Source of the DNA: Fodinibius sp050117475
Lineage (GTDB): Bacteria > Bacteroidota > Rhodothermia > Balneolales > Balneolaceae
Reading direction: 5' to 3'
NCBI GenBank assembly: GCA_050117475.1
Contig: JASFMR010000031.1
Span: forward strand, 1-32,895
Length of the DNA: 32,895 nt
Shown here: positions 24,634-32,895 of the stretch, piece after piece
Position numbering within the stretch: position 1 is the first letter of the stretch
How the letters are laid out: each line of letters begins with the position of its first letter
Translations under genes and position numbers: made by a program
The notes under the pieces: model-generated
Databases searched by the model: none
Told to the model about the DNA's origin: nothing
The model's input: only the letters and a program-made list of their open reading frames with translations

Positions 24634-24649
24634 CGTAGTTGGAACTACG
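24634..24649. promoter_or_regulatory. inverted repeat upstream of the deiodinase-like gene
   Basis: CGTAGTT (24634-24640) and AACTACG (24643-24649) are perfect inverted halves around GG, a 16-bp dyad about 58 bp before the next start. Size and position fit a repressor or activator site; the sequence-specific regulator is unknown. Confidence 0.4.
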
Positions 24650-24706
24650 CTTAAAGTATCATTACATTTTATTGAATCAATCCGAAAAGAAACTGCCTGT
24701 TTCCAA

Positions 24707-25375
24707 ATGCCCAAAGCAAAATTTATCCGCCATACAGCTTACACAGAATACCCCATAGAAGAGATGAAAGAGCGGGCAAGGAAATTTTATAACGACATAA
24801 AACGCCGGCGAACCGTACGTGATTTTTCCAATCGACCGGTTCCTAAAGAAATCATAGAAGATTGCCTGCGTGCAGCCGGTACCGCACCAAACGGCGCCAA
24901 TAAACAGCCATGGCATTTTACTGTAGTCAGCGATCCCAACATAAAGAAACAAATTCGGGAGGCAGCCGAAAAGGAGGAGGAAGAATTTTATGAAAACCGT
25001 GCCCCCGAAGAGTGGCTGGAGGCATTGGCTCCGCTGGGTACCAATGCTAACAAACCATTCCTGGAAAAAGCGCCCTACTTGATTGCCATCTTCTCCAAAA
25101 GCTATGGCATCAAAGAAAACGGGGATAAGGAAACCTACTATTATGTAAAAGAGTCTGTCGGGATTGCAACGGGGATATTGGTAACCGCAATTCATAATGC
25201 AGGTTTGGCATCCTTAACTCACACCCCCAGCCCCATGAAATTTCTAAACGATATTTTAGATCGGCCTGATAACGAGCGCCCCTTCCTACTGCTGGTTGTC
25301 GGCTATCCTGAAGAAAATGTAAAAGTTCCGGACATTTCTAAAAAGTCACTGAGCGAAATTGCCGATTTTAAGTAA
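24707..25375 (+). CDS. iodotyrosine-deiodinase-like nitroreductase-fold flavoprotein
   Basis: 222-residue FMN protein. Over most of its length it follows iodotyrosine deiodinase and not generic nitroreductase: RTVRDFSNRPVPKEII, AAGTAPNGANKQPWHFTVV, APYLIAIF, YYYVKESVGIATGILVTAIHNAGL, LTHTPSPM and RPFLLLVVGYPEENVKVPD. The three lid residues that grip the zwitterion of halotyrosine fall at the expected spacing: Glu91, Tyr95 and Lys116 (mouse Glu153, Tyr157, Lys178). Thr in LTHTP fits the flavin-contacting Thr. It lacks the membrane anchor of the animal enzyme, as bacterial forms do. Reductive dehalogenation of iodo- or bromotyrosine is therefore likely; generic nitroreduction is the alternative. 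Confidence 0.82.
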   Translation: MPKAKFIRHTAYTEYPIEEMKERARKFYNDIKRRRTVRDFSNRPVPKEIIEDCLRAAGTAPNGANKQPWHFTVVSDPNIKKQIREAAEKEEEEFYENRAPEEWLEALAPLGTNANKPFLEKAPYLIAIFSKSYGIKENGDKETYYYVKESVGIATGILVTAIHNAGLASLTHTPSPMKFLNDILDRPDNERPFLLLVVGYPEENVKVPDISKKSLSEIADFK

Positions 25376-25582
25376 CCGTTGGCACCCCATGGTTTCGGAT
25401 ATCAGGAAAAGTGATGAACGATATTCGACCTTTGAATCAGTTACTGTTTCTTCCAAGTATTGGAAATGAAAGATCAATATATTCTAACTTAACTTTTTAA
25501 GGTTAATCTGTTAGATTAGGCTCAATAATTAGCTTTAGGTTAAAAATTATCTTATCAAAATACGTTAGGATTAAAAGTCTCT
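25376..25582 (+). promoter_or_regulatory. upstream region of the histidine kinase gene with nested inverted repeats
   Basis: CTAAC (25484-25488) pairs with GTTAG (25510-25514) and inside it TTAAC (25489-25493) pairs with GTTAA (25502-25506), leaving a short bulge and loop. The element lies about 70 bp before the kinase start and is AT-rich. It may be a control site or chance. Confidence 0.3.
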
Positions 25583-27319
25583 ATGGAAGAGCAGAGTCTA
25601 TCGTATATCATGAAATGCCGTATCGGCTTAGACGGCTATTGGGAAACTGTGCCCGACCGTTTTTGTGAATTACTGGAATATAGCAGGGAAGAACTAACTA
25701 ATATTACCTTTAGCCAGATCTTTCAACCGTCCAAACAGGAGAATGAGCCGAATCTGGAGGAGAAAATCCGCGAGAATAGCCTTCAGGAATTTGAGGCTGA
25801 ATTGTGCGGCACAACCAAATCAGGCCATTCCATCTGGTTGTATGTGAATGGAGCCATGATTAGAAATAATGACGGCACTCCTCAATACGTCATTTGCTAT
25901 GTTCACAATGTTACTGAAAACAAAATCTATCAGCAGAAGCTGGTAGAGAGTGAGCAGAAGTTTCGTTCTCTCTTTCAACACAATCCCGAGCCAGTGTATT
26001 ACTTTGACCTGAAGGGAAACTTCAAGGGAGTCAACGATAAGCTTGTTGAATTTACCGGCTACAGCCGTAAGCAACTTTTGGAAATGAATTTTGAAACGTT
26101 CATCGTTGAAAAGGATCTGGAACGAACTAAACAACATTATCAGGATGCGGCCGCTGGCAAGCCGGGAGAATATGAGATCCAGGTTAGAATTAGGAATGGT
26201 GAAAAAAGAGACATTCGCGTAAAAAAATTCCCTATGTATATAGGCCGGGAAGTGGCCGGAGTGTTTGGCATTCTCCATGATATCACCCGGCAAAAACACG
26301 CGCAACAACGACTTAAGGAAAGTGAAGAGCGGTGGCAACGTTTAGTCAAAAATAATCCCCAGCCCGTCCAGGTAACCCAGGATAGCAAGATCTTGTTCAT
26401 TAATGACCAGGGAGCCAAACTTTACGGAGCAGAATCCTCCAAAGAACTGGTCGGTCGTTCAGTCTATGAATTTTGCCGGCCGGAAGAAGTTGAAAAAATT
26501 AAACGCCGTAAAAATAAGCTAGAACAGGGGAAGACCGTTAAAGAAGGCTTTGAACATACTTTAATCCGTGCCGATAAAATAGCCCGAGATGTTGAAATAT
26601 ACTCTATCCCTATCAGCTACCATGGCGAGCCGGCGGTTCAGACTGTTATCCATGATGTAACTGAACGAAAGGAAAAAGAGCAGGTCATAAAAGACTCATT
26701 GAAGGAAAAAGAAACGCTTCTCAGGGAAATTCATCACAGGGTGAAAAATAACCTGGCCGTCATTTCAGGACTCCTGGAGTTACAAGCGATGAATACTTCT
26801 GATGAAAAAACTCTTAATACATTGCGTGACAGCCAGCTACGAATTCATTCTATCGCAATGATTCATGAGAAACTTTACAGATCAGAAGCGCTATCAGATA
26901 TTGGCTTTGATGTTTATTTAGAAGAATTGGTAGACTCCATAAGCCGAACCTATCATTCGAAGAAGCAAATGATTGATATTACTTACGATATAGACCCCTC
27001 GTCTCTAAGCCTGGGCCAGGCCATTCCCTGTTCTCTGATTGTAAATGAAGTGGTGGTCAACTGTTTTAAACATGCATTTAAAAACACCGGGCAAGGTAAG
27101 ATTTACATAACGGTAAAAGTTAAAAAGCCCGATCTTTTTATAACCATTCGTGATAACGGGTGCGGATTACCGGCAAATTTTAGTATTGACAAACAGCAAT
27201 CGCTTGGAATGACTTTGATACAGACCCTTACACAGCAGCTGGACGGACAATTTAGTTTTTCAACAAATCCCGAACAAAAAGGAACCATTTTCAAACTCCG
27301 TTTTGCAACAACTCGATAA
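25583..27319 (+). CDS. triple-PAS sensor histidine kinase (HisKA_2 type)
   Basis: 578 residues, no membrane helices, so a cytoplasmic sensor. Three PAS domains lie at about 10-115, 125-245 and 250-370 (FRSLFQHNPEPVYYFD, GYSRKQLLEM; RWQRLVKNNPQPVQV; each with a D-I/V-T-x-R/K ending). The phosphoacceptor helix is LREIHHRVKNNLAVISGLL (His384/385), the HisKA_2 form. The ATPase domain has NEVVVNCFKHAF, IRDNGCGLP and GMTLIQTL. Such kinases often signal through stand-alone receivers or PAS-linked regulators; no response regulator is adjacent. Input signal unknown. Confidence 0.9.
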   Translation: MEEQSLSYIMKCRIGLDGYWETVPDRFCELLEYSREELTNITFSQIFQPSKQENEPNLEEKIRENSLQEFEAELCGTTKSGHSIWLYVNGAMIRNNDGTPQYVICYVHNVTENKIYQQKLVESEQKFRSLFQHNPEPVYYFDLKGNFKGVNDKLVEFTGYSRKQLLEMNFETFIVEKDLERTKQHYQDAAAGKPGEYEIQVRIRNGEKRDIRVKKFPMYIGREVAGVFGILHDITRQKHAQQRLKESEERWQRLVKNNPQPVQVTQDSKILFINDQGAKLYGAESSKELVGRSVYEFCRPEEVEKIKRRKNKLEQGKTVKEGFEHTLIRADKIARDVEIYSIPISYHGEPAVQTVIHDVTERKEKEQVIKDSLKEKETLLREIHHRVKNNLAVISGLLELQAMNTSDEKTLNTLRDSQLRIHSIAMIHEKLYRSEALSDIGFDVYLEELVDSISRTYHSKKQMIDITYDIDPSSLSLGQAIPCSLIVNEVVVNCFKHAFKNTGQGKIYITVKVKKPDLFITIRDNGCGLPANFSIDKQQSLGMTLIQTLTQQLDGQFSFSTNPEQKGTIFKLRFATTR

Positions 27320-27373
27320 TGGATTAAATTAGACGGCTGGTCTAAGACTTACAATTCTATTCGAGACACCTTA

Positions 27374-29068
27374 ATGTATACATTTCTCACAGTAGCAAGT
27401 GCAGCACTGACGGCTCTGCTATACTGGCTCTACAATCGTTACCAACAAAGAAACCAACGGCGCAAAAACCTTTTAGAATCCTGGGGAAAGAGAAAAAGAC
27501 GAAAATACGACTGGGAAAAAGTTCGCCGCTATCATGACCTGATCCGTCCACAAACAAATTCTGCTGTTGTCGATGACGATACCTGGAATGATCTAGACTT
27601 TAATGAAATCTTCGATCTCATTGATCGCACAGAAAGCAATATGGGGCAACAGGTACTTTTTGATATTCTCCGTCGTCCCCAGGATGATCCCGACATCCTC
27701 GAGCAGCGTGAAAATCTCATGAAGCTATTTGCAGAGCAGGCTGACTTTCGCATTGATTTGCAAATTCAGCTGAGTGACCTGAATGGTTACCGTATGTGGA
27801 AACTGTCCAATTTAATTTTTGGGAAACTACCAGAGATTCCCAGCTGGTTTCGTGGCTTTTTACTAATTCCTGCTGCAGCTATACTGTCTGTTTTACTGGG
27901 ATTTGTAAATCCGATTTTTTTTACCGGATTAGCAGTGATCCCAATATTTAATATTATGATTCAATATGCTTTCGGTACCAAAATTGCCAGCTATACGGCA
28001 GCTTTAAGTGCATTGAGTCCCTTTTTGTCACGGGCTGAGAAAATGAGCAAAACTATTCAGGACCAAGACAATCCATTCGGAGAGTTTGGGAAGGAGTTTC
28101 AACAGGAATGCCATCGACTCAGAAAACTGAAAAAACGGGTCAGTAAATACCTGCACCAGGGGAGTCCGGACGATATGACGACCATCTTCTGGGACTATCT
28201 TAATTTATTGCTGCTCCTGAAAATCAATATGTTTACCTTATCCGTCGATTCCATCCGGCAAAACCAAAAAGCCCTGCAGAATGTATTTTTCAAAGTAGGG
28301 TATCTTGACGCAATGATTTCTGCAACTTCTTTTAAGACCGGCCTCAAAACGGTTTGCCGTCCTTCGTTTCACACTTCCGGCGAAAAATTGGAATATAAAC
28401 AAATGTATCATCCCCTCTTGGAGGAACCGGTTCCTAATTCAATTGTGGTAGGCCGCAAAGGCATCCTTATTACAGGCTCCAATATGTCCGGAAAAACTAC
28501 CTTCCTCAAAACCCTTGGGGTCAATCAAATTCTGGCACAGACATTTAATTTTTGTTGTGCAGAAGAGGCCGAAATCACTTTTTGCAATGTTGTGTCCTCG
28601 ATGCGCCGGGATGATGACCTTTCAGAAGGTAAAAGTTTCTACCTGGGAGAAGTGGAGCGGGTGAAAAAACTAATAGATCTCGTTTCTGAAAAAGACGAAC
28701 ATTTTCTATTCCTGCTGGATGAAATATACCGAGGCACTAACACGATTGAACGCATATCCGCATCCAAAGAAGTTCTCAAGTGGCTGAACCGGCCACAGAG
28801 CTTTGTGCTTGCCTCAACGCACGATCTTGAACTCGTGGACCTTTTGTCCGAAGAATATTCTTTTTTCCATTTTGTCGAAGAAGTAGGCGAACAGTCCCTG
28901 TCTTTCGATTACAAGATTAAACCCGGACATTCATCAACAAAGAACGCCATCAAACTACTTGAGATCTGGGATTACCCGAATGAAATTGTAGAAGGCGCTC
29001 TGGATGTTTCCCACAAACTCGAACGGGAAGGGGTCATCAATATGCAGATCAACAACAGCCGGGATTGA
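27374..29068 (+). CDS. MutS-like ATPase with N-terminal membrane segment
   Basis: 564 residues. A short N-terminal hydrophobic helix (about 3-18) and two more near residues 160-200 (FLLIPAAAILSVLLGFV, FFTGLAVIPIFNIMI) suggest membrane association. The C-terminal third is the MutS ATPase: Walker A GSNMSGKTTF near 368-376, SSMRRDDDLSEGKSFYLGEVERVK, Walker B FLLDEIYRGTN near 447, and ASTHDLEL. A MutS III-type lever region precedes it. The mismatch-recognition domain I with its F-x-E motif is absent, so this is not mismatch repair MutS. Related membrane MutS-like proteins are common in Bacteroidota and lack an assigned role. Confidence 0.85.
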   Translation: MYTFLTVASAALTALLYWLYNRYQQRNQRRKNLLESWGKRKRRKYDWEKVRRYHDLIRPQTNSAVVDDDTWNDLDFNEIFDLIDRTESNMGQQVLFDILRRPQDDPDILEQRENLMKLFAEQADFRIDLQIQLSDLNGYRMWKLSNLIFGKLPEIPSWFRGFLLIPAAAILSVLLGFVNPIFFTGLAVIPIFNIMIQYAFGTKIASYTAALSALSPFLSRAEKMSKTIQDQDNPFGEFGKEFQQECHRLRKLKKRVSKYLHQGSPDDMTTIFWDYLNLLLLLKINMFTLSVDSIRQNQKALQNVFFKVGYLDAMISATSFKTGLKTVCRPSFHTSGEKLEYKQMYHPLLEEPVPNSIVVGRKGILITGSNMSGKTTFLKTLGVNQILAQTFNFCCAEEAEITFCNVVSSMRRDDDLSEGKSFYLGEVERVKKLIDLVSEKDEHFLFLLDEIYRGTNTIERISASKEVLKWLNRPQSFVLASTHDLELVDLLSEEYSFFHFVEEVGEQSLSFDYKIKPGHSSTKNAIKLLEIWDYPNEIVEGALDVSHKLEREGVINMQINNSRD

Positions 29069-29112
29069 AACCATACTTATAGCAGATCCCACAATTAAAC
29101 TATTTTTATCGC

Positions 29113-30246
29113 TTAAGCGAAACGGTCTGCCAGACGATTGATCAGGTAGCCGCTTTCTTCCAATGCCTGGCTGGCAAACTTGCCGAAGAAATCCGTTACG
29201 GATTCAAATTCTTTGATAAAGCCCTCCTTGTCGTCATCCCGCACCATTTGAGCAAGGCGATCATTATGTTTAATAAATTTGAGCAACAGGTCGCGCCGCT
29301 CTTCATTCGAAAAAACAATATCCGCATAAAGTTCAGCGCTTTGAGCAAAAATTCGGCCAGTCATCATAAGCTCAGCCCGGTAAATGGGGCTTGAGTAATC
29401 CAGAATATCTTCAGGCTTCAGATCATAAGTTTTCATAAAGGAACCGTGAAGCAAAGCCACGAAGTGTCGCAGGCCCTGCACCATATGCATCACATGATCA
29501 TGTTTTCCGGCATCTGCTTCGATAACCCGCATGCCCCACAATTCTGATTGCCTGACGACCCAGTTTGAGGCTTCTGCATTCCGCACCGGGCACACCACCA
29601 TCAGCTGTTTTGAGAGATTATCTACATCGGGACCATGCATTGGGTGCATTCCCAGGACTGGCCCCTCATGCGCAGCGAGCATTGCCTCAATAGAATCGGT
29701 TTTGTTACTGGTAAAATCAGCAAGTATCGTTTCCCTTTTGAGCTTTGGGGACAAGCGATTTATGACATTGATTGTAACATTTATGGGTACCGAAACAATT
29801 GCCAAATCCAGCTTGGGCGCAATCTCTTCAAGCTGGTACCAATTGTGTTTATCGATCCGGTGCACGATATGCCCCGTTTGCTCGGCAATACGTGCATACA
29901 GACTACCCATCCCACCGCGGGCACCAACAATCAATATATGTTTCGGCTCCTCAGTAGCACGGGGAAACTCATTTGACGATTGACTGGCGCGGGAAGAGGC
30001 CATTATCATTCGCAGAAAATCCTCGGCCCAGTCAGGATCCATATCACGTTCCGCTGCCATATCACGAAACTTATCTGTTTTGTCGTCTTCTCGTTTGGGT
30101 GCAAATATGGGCAGCCGGTTCTGTATTTTCTTCTCAATCACTTCATCAATGATCTGCTTCCTCTCGGAAAGCAGGTCCAAAAGCTGACTGTCAATTTCAT
30201 CAATCCGCTTACGCTGCGGACCTAATTTCTGTTCTTCTTTTGTCAT
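29113..30246 (-). CDS. tyrA: bifunctional chorismate mutase / prephenate dehydrogenase (T-protein)
   Basis: Makes tyrosine precursor 4-hydroxyphenylpyruvate from chorismate. The 377 residues match E. coli TyrA (373) in order. Residues 10-95 are an AroQ chorismate mutase helix bundle (RIDEIDSQLLDLLSERKQIIDEV, PIFAPKRE). Then come the NAD-binding dehydrogenase (ILIVGARGGMGSLYARI, residues 103-119), IVSVPINVT, LGMHPMHGPD and HDHVMHMVQGLRHF, followed by SSPIYRAELMMTGRIFAQ. A ribosome site AAAGG precedes the ATG. It converges on the MutS-like gene, with 44 bp between the stops. The fused T-protein is best known from Gammaproteobacteria. Confidence 0.94.
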   Translation of the reverse strand: MTKEEQKLGPQRKRIDEIDSQLLDLLSERKQIIDEVIEKKIQNRLPIFAPKREDDKTDKFRDMAAERDMDPDWAEDFLRMIMASSRASQSSNEFPRATEEPKHILIVGARGGMGSLYARIAEQTGHIVHRIDKHNWYQLEEIAPKLDLAIVSVPINVTINVINRLSPKLKRETILADFTSNKTDSIEAMLAAHEGPVLGMHPMHGPDVDNLSKQLMVVCPVRNAEASNWVVRQSELWGMRVIEADAGKHDHVMHMVQGLRHFVALLHGSFMKTYDLKPEDILDYSSPIYRAELMMTGRIFAQSAELYADIVFSNEERRDLLLKFIKHNDRLAQMVRDDDKEGFIKEFESVTDFFGKFASQALEESGYLINRLADRFA

Positions 30247-30590
30247 TATGCCTTTATGTATGCTAAAATCATATCGAATTTGTGCTCTTAGTTTGGATCT
30301 GAACTATCTTGAAATCCAAAAAACAAGGATACGAGTTACTTTCCAGGGAACACAATCAGAAAGTTATCCCTTGGATTGTAGGGGAAGTAAACGATGAGTT
30401 CAAATGATTTAAACTAATTGTTTACTATCAATTGCCCTAAAAATATGTGATTTTAATAAAATGATTCCGCGTTATTTTCGTTTTATAAAATTGTAACTAA
30501 TTTAGGCTCGCGGCATTTATGGCAAGCTGCCTGTTTGTTATCTTTAACCACAGCACTCTGCGGGTCTCAAGTTTCAACCTCTGATTTTAC
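30247..30590. promoter_or_regulatory. divergent intergenic region tyrA-uvrB (344 bp)
   Basis: No gene is visible. It must contain promoters for tyrA and uvrB. A weak TTGCCC (30432-30437) and TAATAA (30454-30459) pair, 16 bp apart, is the best uvrB candidate, though far upstream of the start. No E. coli-type LexA box (CTG-N10-CAG) was noticed. Confidence 0.35.
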
Positions 30591-32639
30591 ATGTCCAACT
30601 TTGATTTACAATCTCCCTGGCCGCCGGCCGGTGATCAACCCAATGCAATAAAAGAGCTTGTAGAAGGGGTGAACAATGGTGACAAATACCAGACACTGCT
30701 GGGGATTACCGGTTCCGGAAAAACACGGACTGTAGCCGATGTCATCGACCAGGTGGAGCGGCCAACCCTTGTCATGAGTCATAATAAAACGTTGGCAGCC
30801 CAGTTGTATCGAGAGCTCAGTGATTTTTTCCCCAACAACCGGGTTGAATTTTTTATTTCCTACTACGACTACTATCAACCGGAGGCATATCTTTCTTCAC
30901 AGGACAAGTACATAGAGAAAGATTTATCGATTAATGAAGAGATACAACGCCTTCGTCTCAGGGCAACGAGCTCTTTGCTCTCGGGAAGGCGCGATGTTAT
31001 TATTGTTTCTTCGGTGAGCTGTATCTATGGGATCGGTTCTCCATCCGAATATGAGAAACTTATTATTACCCTTAAAACCGGCGATCAAATCCCACGAAAT
31101 ACCCTGCTGTATGATCTTGTGGATCTCCATTATACACGCAATGACAGAGAGTTTAGCCGCGGCACTTTCCGCGTTCGGGGTGATGTTGTTGACTTATATC
31201 CCGCCTACGCTGAGGATGGACTGCGTATCCACTTTTGGGGCGATGAAATCGAGAAGATGAAAATTGTTGATACGGATTCAGGTAAAGTCATTGAAACCGT
31301 TAACGAATTCCGAATTTATCCCGCCTCTCACTACGTAACCACCCAAAGCCGATTGGAAGAGGCCATTGATCAAATTCGGGACGAGCTTCACTGGCGGATC
31401 GGAGTATTGAATGATGAGGGGAAATACCTGGAAGCCAAACGACTGGAGCAACGCACCCTTTTTGATATCGAGATGATGCAGGAGATTGGGTACTGCTCGG
31501 GCATTGAAAACTATTCAAGGTACCTGAGTAACCGCAAACCGGGCGAACGCCCTTACTGCCTGTTCGATTACTTCCCCGATGATTTTCTGCTTGTAGTGGA
31601 CGAAAGTCACCAGACGGTACCTCAAATTTCAGCCATGTACGGGGGGGACCGATCCCGAAAGATTGAGCTGGTGGATCACGGCTTCCGCCTTCCCTCCGCA
31701 CTCGATAACCGGCCGCTTACTTTTGAAGAATGGGAAGAGGTGACAAACCAAGCAATTTTTGTGAGTGCAACTCCCAGCGATTATGAGCTGGAAAAAAGCG
31801 GTGGAATATTTGTTGAACAGATTGTTCGTCCGACCGGACTAATGGAACCGGAAATTGAAGTTCGTCCTGTTGATAACCAGATCGACGATCTGCTTGAAGA
31901 AATAAGAAAACGGGTGGATAAGGGGCACAGAGTGCTTTGTATTACCCTCACGAAAAGACTCAGTGAAGAACTCAGTGAATACCTCAAAAGCGTGGGGATT
32001 TCCGCAGCCTATATGCACAGCGAACTCAATGCGATGGAACGCGTGGAAGTACTCTTCAAATATCGCCGCGGTGACTTCGACGTTTTAGTCGGAATCAACC
32101 TGCTGCGCGAGGGCATCGACATCCCGGAATTGAGCCTTGTGGCCATTCTCGATGCCGATAAAGAAGGCTTCCTGCGATCCGAAACCTCCCTGTTCCAGAT
32201 TATCGGGCGCGCGGCACGTAATGTCGAAGGTAAAGCCATCATGTATGCGGATAAAATCACCGACAGCATGCAGACCGTCATCGATGAAACCGAACGGCGA
32301 CGACGCATACAGAAAGAATATAACGAAGAACACGGCATTACACCTAAGACTATTGAAAAAGAACTCAAGCCGCTCGTAGATCCGGCCCTGATTTCCAACA
32401 AGAGCTTTGACCTGGAAGAGCCGGGCAGCGAGGATGGCAGTCCCCTTGAAGTGGTTAAAGTGGCCGAAGAAGGCATCAAATATAAAGCCAATCCGGCGAT
32501 GCATGAAGTAACTTTTGAGGATAAAGAAGAATTTCTCGAATATCTTAGGGATTCCATGTATACAGCGGCTCAGAACATGGAATTCGAGGAAGCTGCCCGC
32601 ATTCGCGATCAAATTGAACAACTTAAAAATGAGCTTTAG
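30591..32639 (+). CDS. uvrB: excinuclease ABC subunit B
   Basis: DNA damage-verifying helicase of nucleotide excision repair, acting with UvrA and UvrC. The 682 residues fit the usual 660-680. Visible are Walker A GITGSGKT (38-45), the beta-hairpin region YYDYYQPEAYLSSQDKYIEK, VSSVSCIYGIGSP, the Walker B-like DESHQTVPQISAMYGGD, ATPSDYEL, helicase motifs V/VI (GINLLREGIDIPELSLVAILDADKEGFLRS, QIIGRAARN) and the C-terminal UVR motif (EFEEAARIRDQIEQLKNEL) that binds UvrC. Confidence 0.97.
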   Translation: MSNFDLQSPWPPAGDQPNAIKELVEGVNNGDKYQTLLGITGSGKTRTVADVIDQVERPTLVMSHNKTLAAQLYRELSDFFPNNRVEFFISYYDYYQPEAYLSSQDKYIEKDLSINEEIQRLRLRATSSLLSGRRDVIIVSSVSCIYGIGSPSEYEKLIITLKTGDQIPRNTLLYDLVDLHYTRNDREFSRGTFRVRGDVVDLYPAYAEDGLRIHFWGDEIEKMKIVDTDSGKVIETVNEFRIYPASHYVTTQSRLEEAIDQIRDELHWRIGVLNDEGKYLEAKRLEQRTLFDIEMMQEIGYCSGIENYSRYLSNRKPGERPYCLFDYFPDDFLLVVDESHQTVPQISAMYGGDRSRKIELVDHGFRLPSALDNRPLTFEEWEEVTNQAIFVSATPSDYELEKSGGIFVEQIVRPTGLMEPEIEVRPVDNQIDDLLEEIRKRVDKGHRVLCITLTKRLSEELSEYLKSVGISAAYMHSELNAMERVEVLFKYRRGDFDVLVGINLLREGIDIPELSLVAILDADKEGFLRSETSLFQIIGRAARNVEGKAIMYADKITDSMQTVIDETERRRRIQKEYNEEHGITPKTIEKELKPLVDPALISNKSFDLEEPGSEDGSPLEVVKVAEEGIKYKANPAMHEVTFEDKEEFLEYLRDSMYTAAQNMEFEEAARIRDQIEQLKNEL

Positions 32640-32895
32640 CCCGGGGTTTCACAGATATTTATAATATACCTTAGCAACGTCATAAGTACGAAAGCGTTAA
32701 ACTAAATCGGATGCTCTATATTGTAACTGCAATATTTAGCTGTTGAAGGTGTTGAACGAAAAATGACACGGTCAAGGTACCAAGGTACCTTGGCACCTCT
32801 CACTCTCCATTTTTCCTTCGCCTTGTCAAGCAACTAAATCTCTTGGTGAAAATCGGGCTGGTTGTAAATTAGAATTTATTATTGGTTAAAAATAA
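32640..32895. other. intergenic tail with imperfect palindrome
   Basis: No gene is visible in the 256 bases after uvrB. At 32775-32798 lies AGGT-A-CCAAGGTACCTTGG-C-ACCT, a 24-bp palindrome with one A/C mismatch pair; its inner 14 bp (32780-32793) are perfect. It also contains CAAGGTAC twice in tandem (32773-32788). No T-run follows, so a terminator role is unproven. Confidence 0.55.

Noticed and set aside
32009..32621. Two long minus-strand open frames inside uvrB
   Set aside because: They overlap conserved helicase and UVR motifs of UvrB; the predicted proteins are low-complexity and Ser-rich, as expected for shadow frames.
1..32895. tRNA genes, CRISPR arrays, transposons or phage
   Set aside because: No cloverleaf with a GTTCRANNC arm, no regularly spaced repeats and no transposase, integrase or structural phage gene was seen.

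Overview
This is a gene-dense bacterial chromosome segment of moderate G+C with about 27 protein genes on both strands. Gene content (Bacteroidota-style secreted proteins, DUF4097, lipoproteins, a short proline dehydrogenase, a HisKA_2 kinase, aerobic and nitrite-respiring traits) suggests the Balneolota/Rhodothermota/Bacteroidota group, most likely a marine or saline heterotroph. That placement is inferred from protein style only; there is no rRNA or marker alignment. No tRNA, rRNA, CRISPR, insertion sequence or phage was seen.

Region 1 (1-5940) is aromatic amino-acid catabolism. A 5'-truncated, Cys-containing protein (tentatively the tail of a nitronate-monooxygenase-like flavoprotein) sits 40 bp before a tyrosine phenol-lyase gene. 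A convergent tryptophanase gene follows, and the residues separating the two lyases are all present in the expected versions. Next to them is an ADP-forming acyl-CoA synthetase fusion protein with a good promoter.

Region 2 (5986-14908) is nitrite/nitric-oxide metabolism. A minus-strand group holds a SufR-like Fe-S regulator, copper nitrite reductase (NirK), an azurin-like cupredoxin and a small DUF2892 membrane protein. Divergent from the regulator is a tightly packed plus-strand run: an unknown secreted protein, a large His-rich membrane protein, a group III truncated haemoglobin, a small helical protein, DUF3565, two small four-helix membrane proteins that look like fragments of haem-copper-oxidase subunit I, and an acetyl-CoA hydrolase/CoA-transferase. 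A second, lipoprotein azurin is convergent with the end of this run. The likely joint job is periplasmic nitrite reduction to NO plus handling of the NO. The unknown membrane proteins and the secreted protein are the best candidates in the window for an undescribed system.

Region 3 (15323-25375) is mixed: a Bor-like lipoprotein, a DUF4097 repeat protein, proline dehydrogenase, a membrane-tethered zinc metallopeptidase with a helical C-terminal region, a secreted YCII protein, ferritin, a DUF3267 membrane metalloprotease-like protein, a TlpA-type thioredoxin, an M1 aminopeptidase, and a nitroreductase-fold protein that carries the lid residues of iodotyrosine deiodinase.

Region 4 (25583-32895) holds a triple-PAS histidine kinase, a MutS-like ATPase, a fused chorismate mutase/prephenate dehydrogenase (TyrA) and UvrB. 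Tyrosine synthesis (TyrA), tyrosine cleavage (TPL) and possible halotyrosine dehalogenation all occur within 30 kb.
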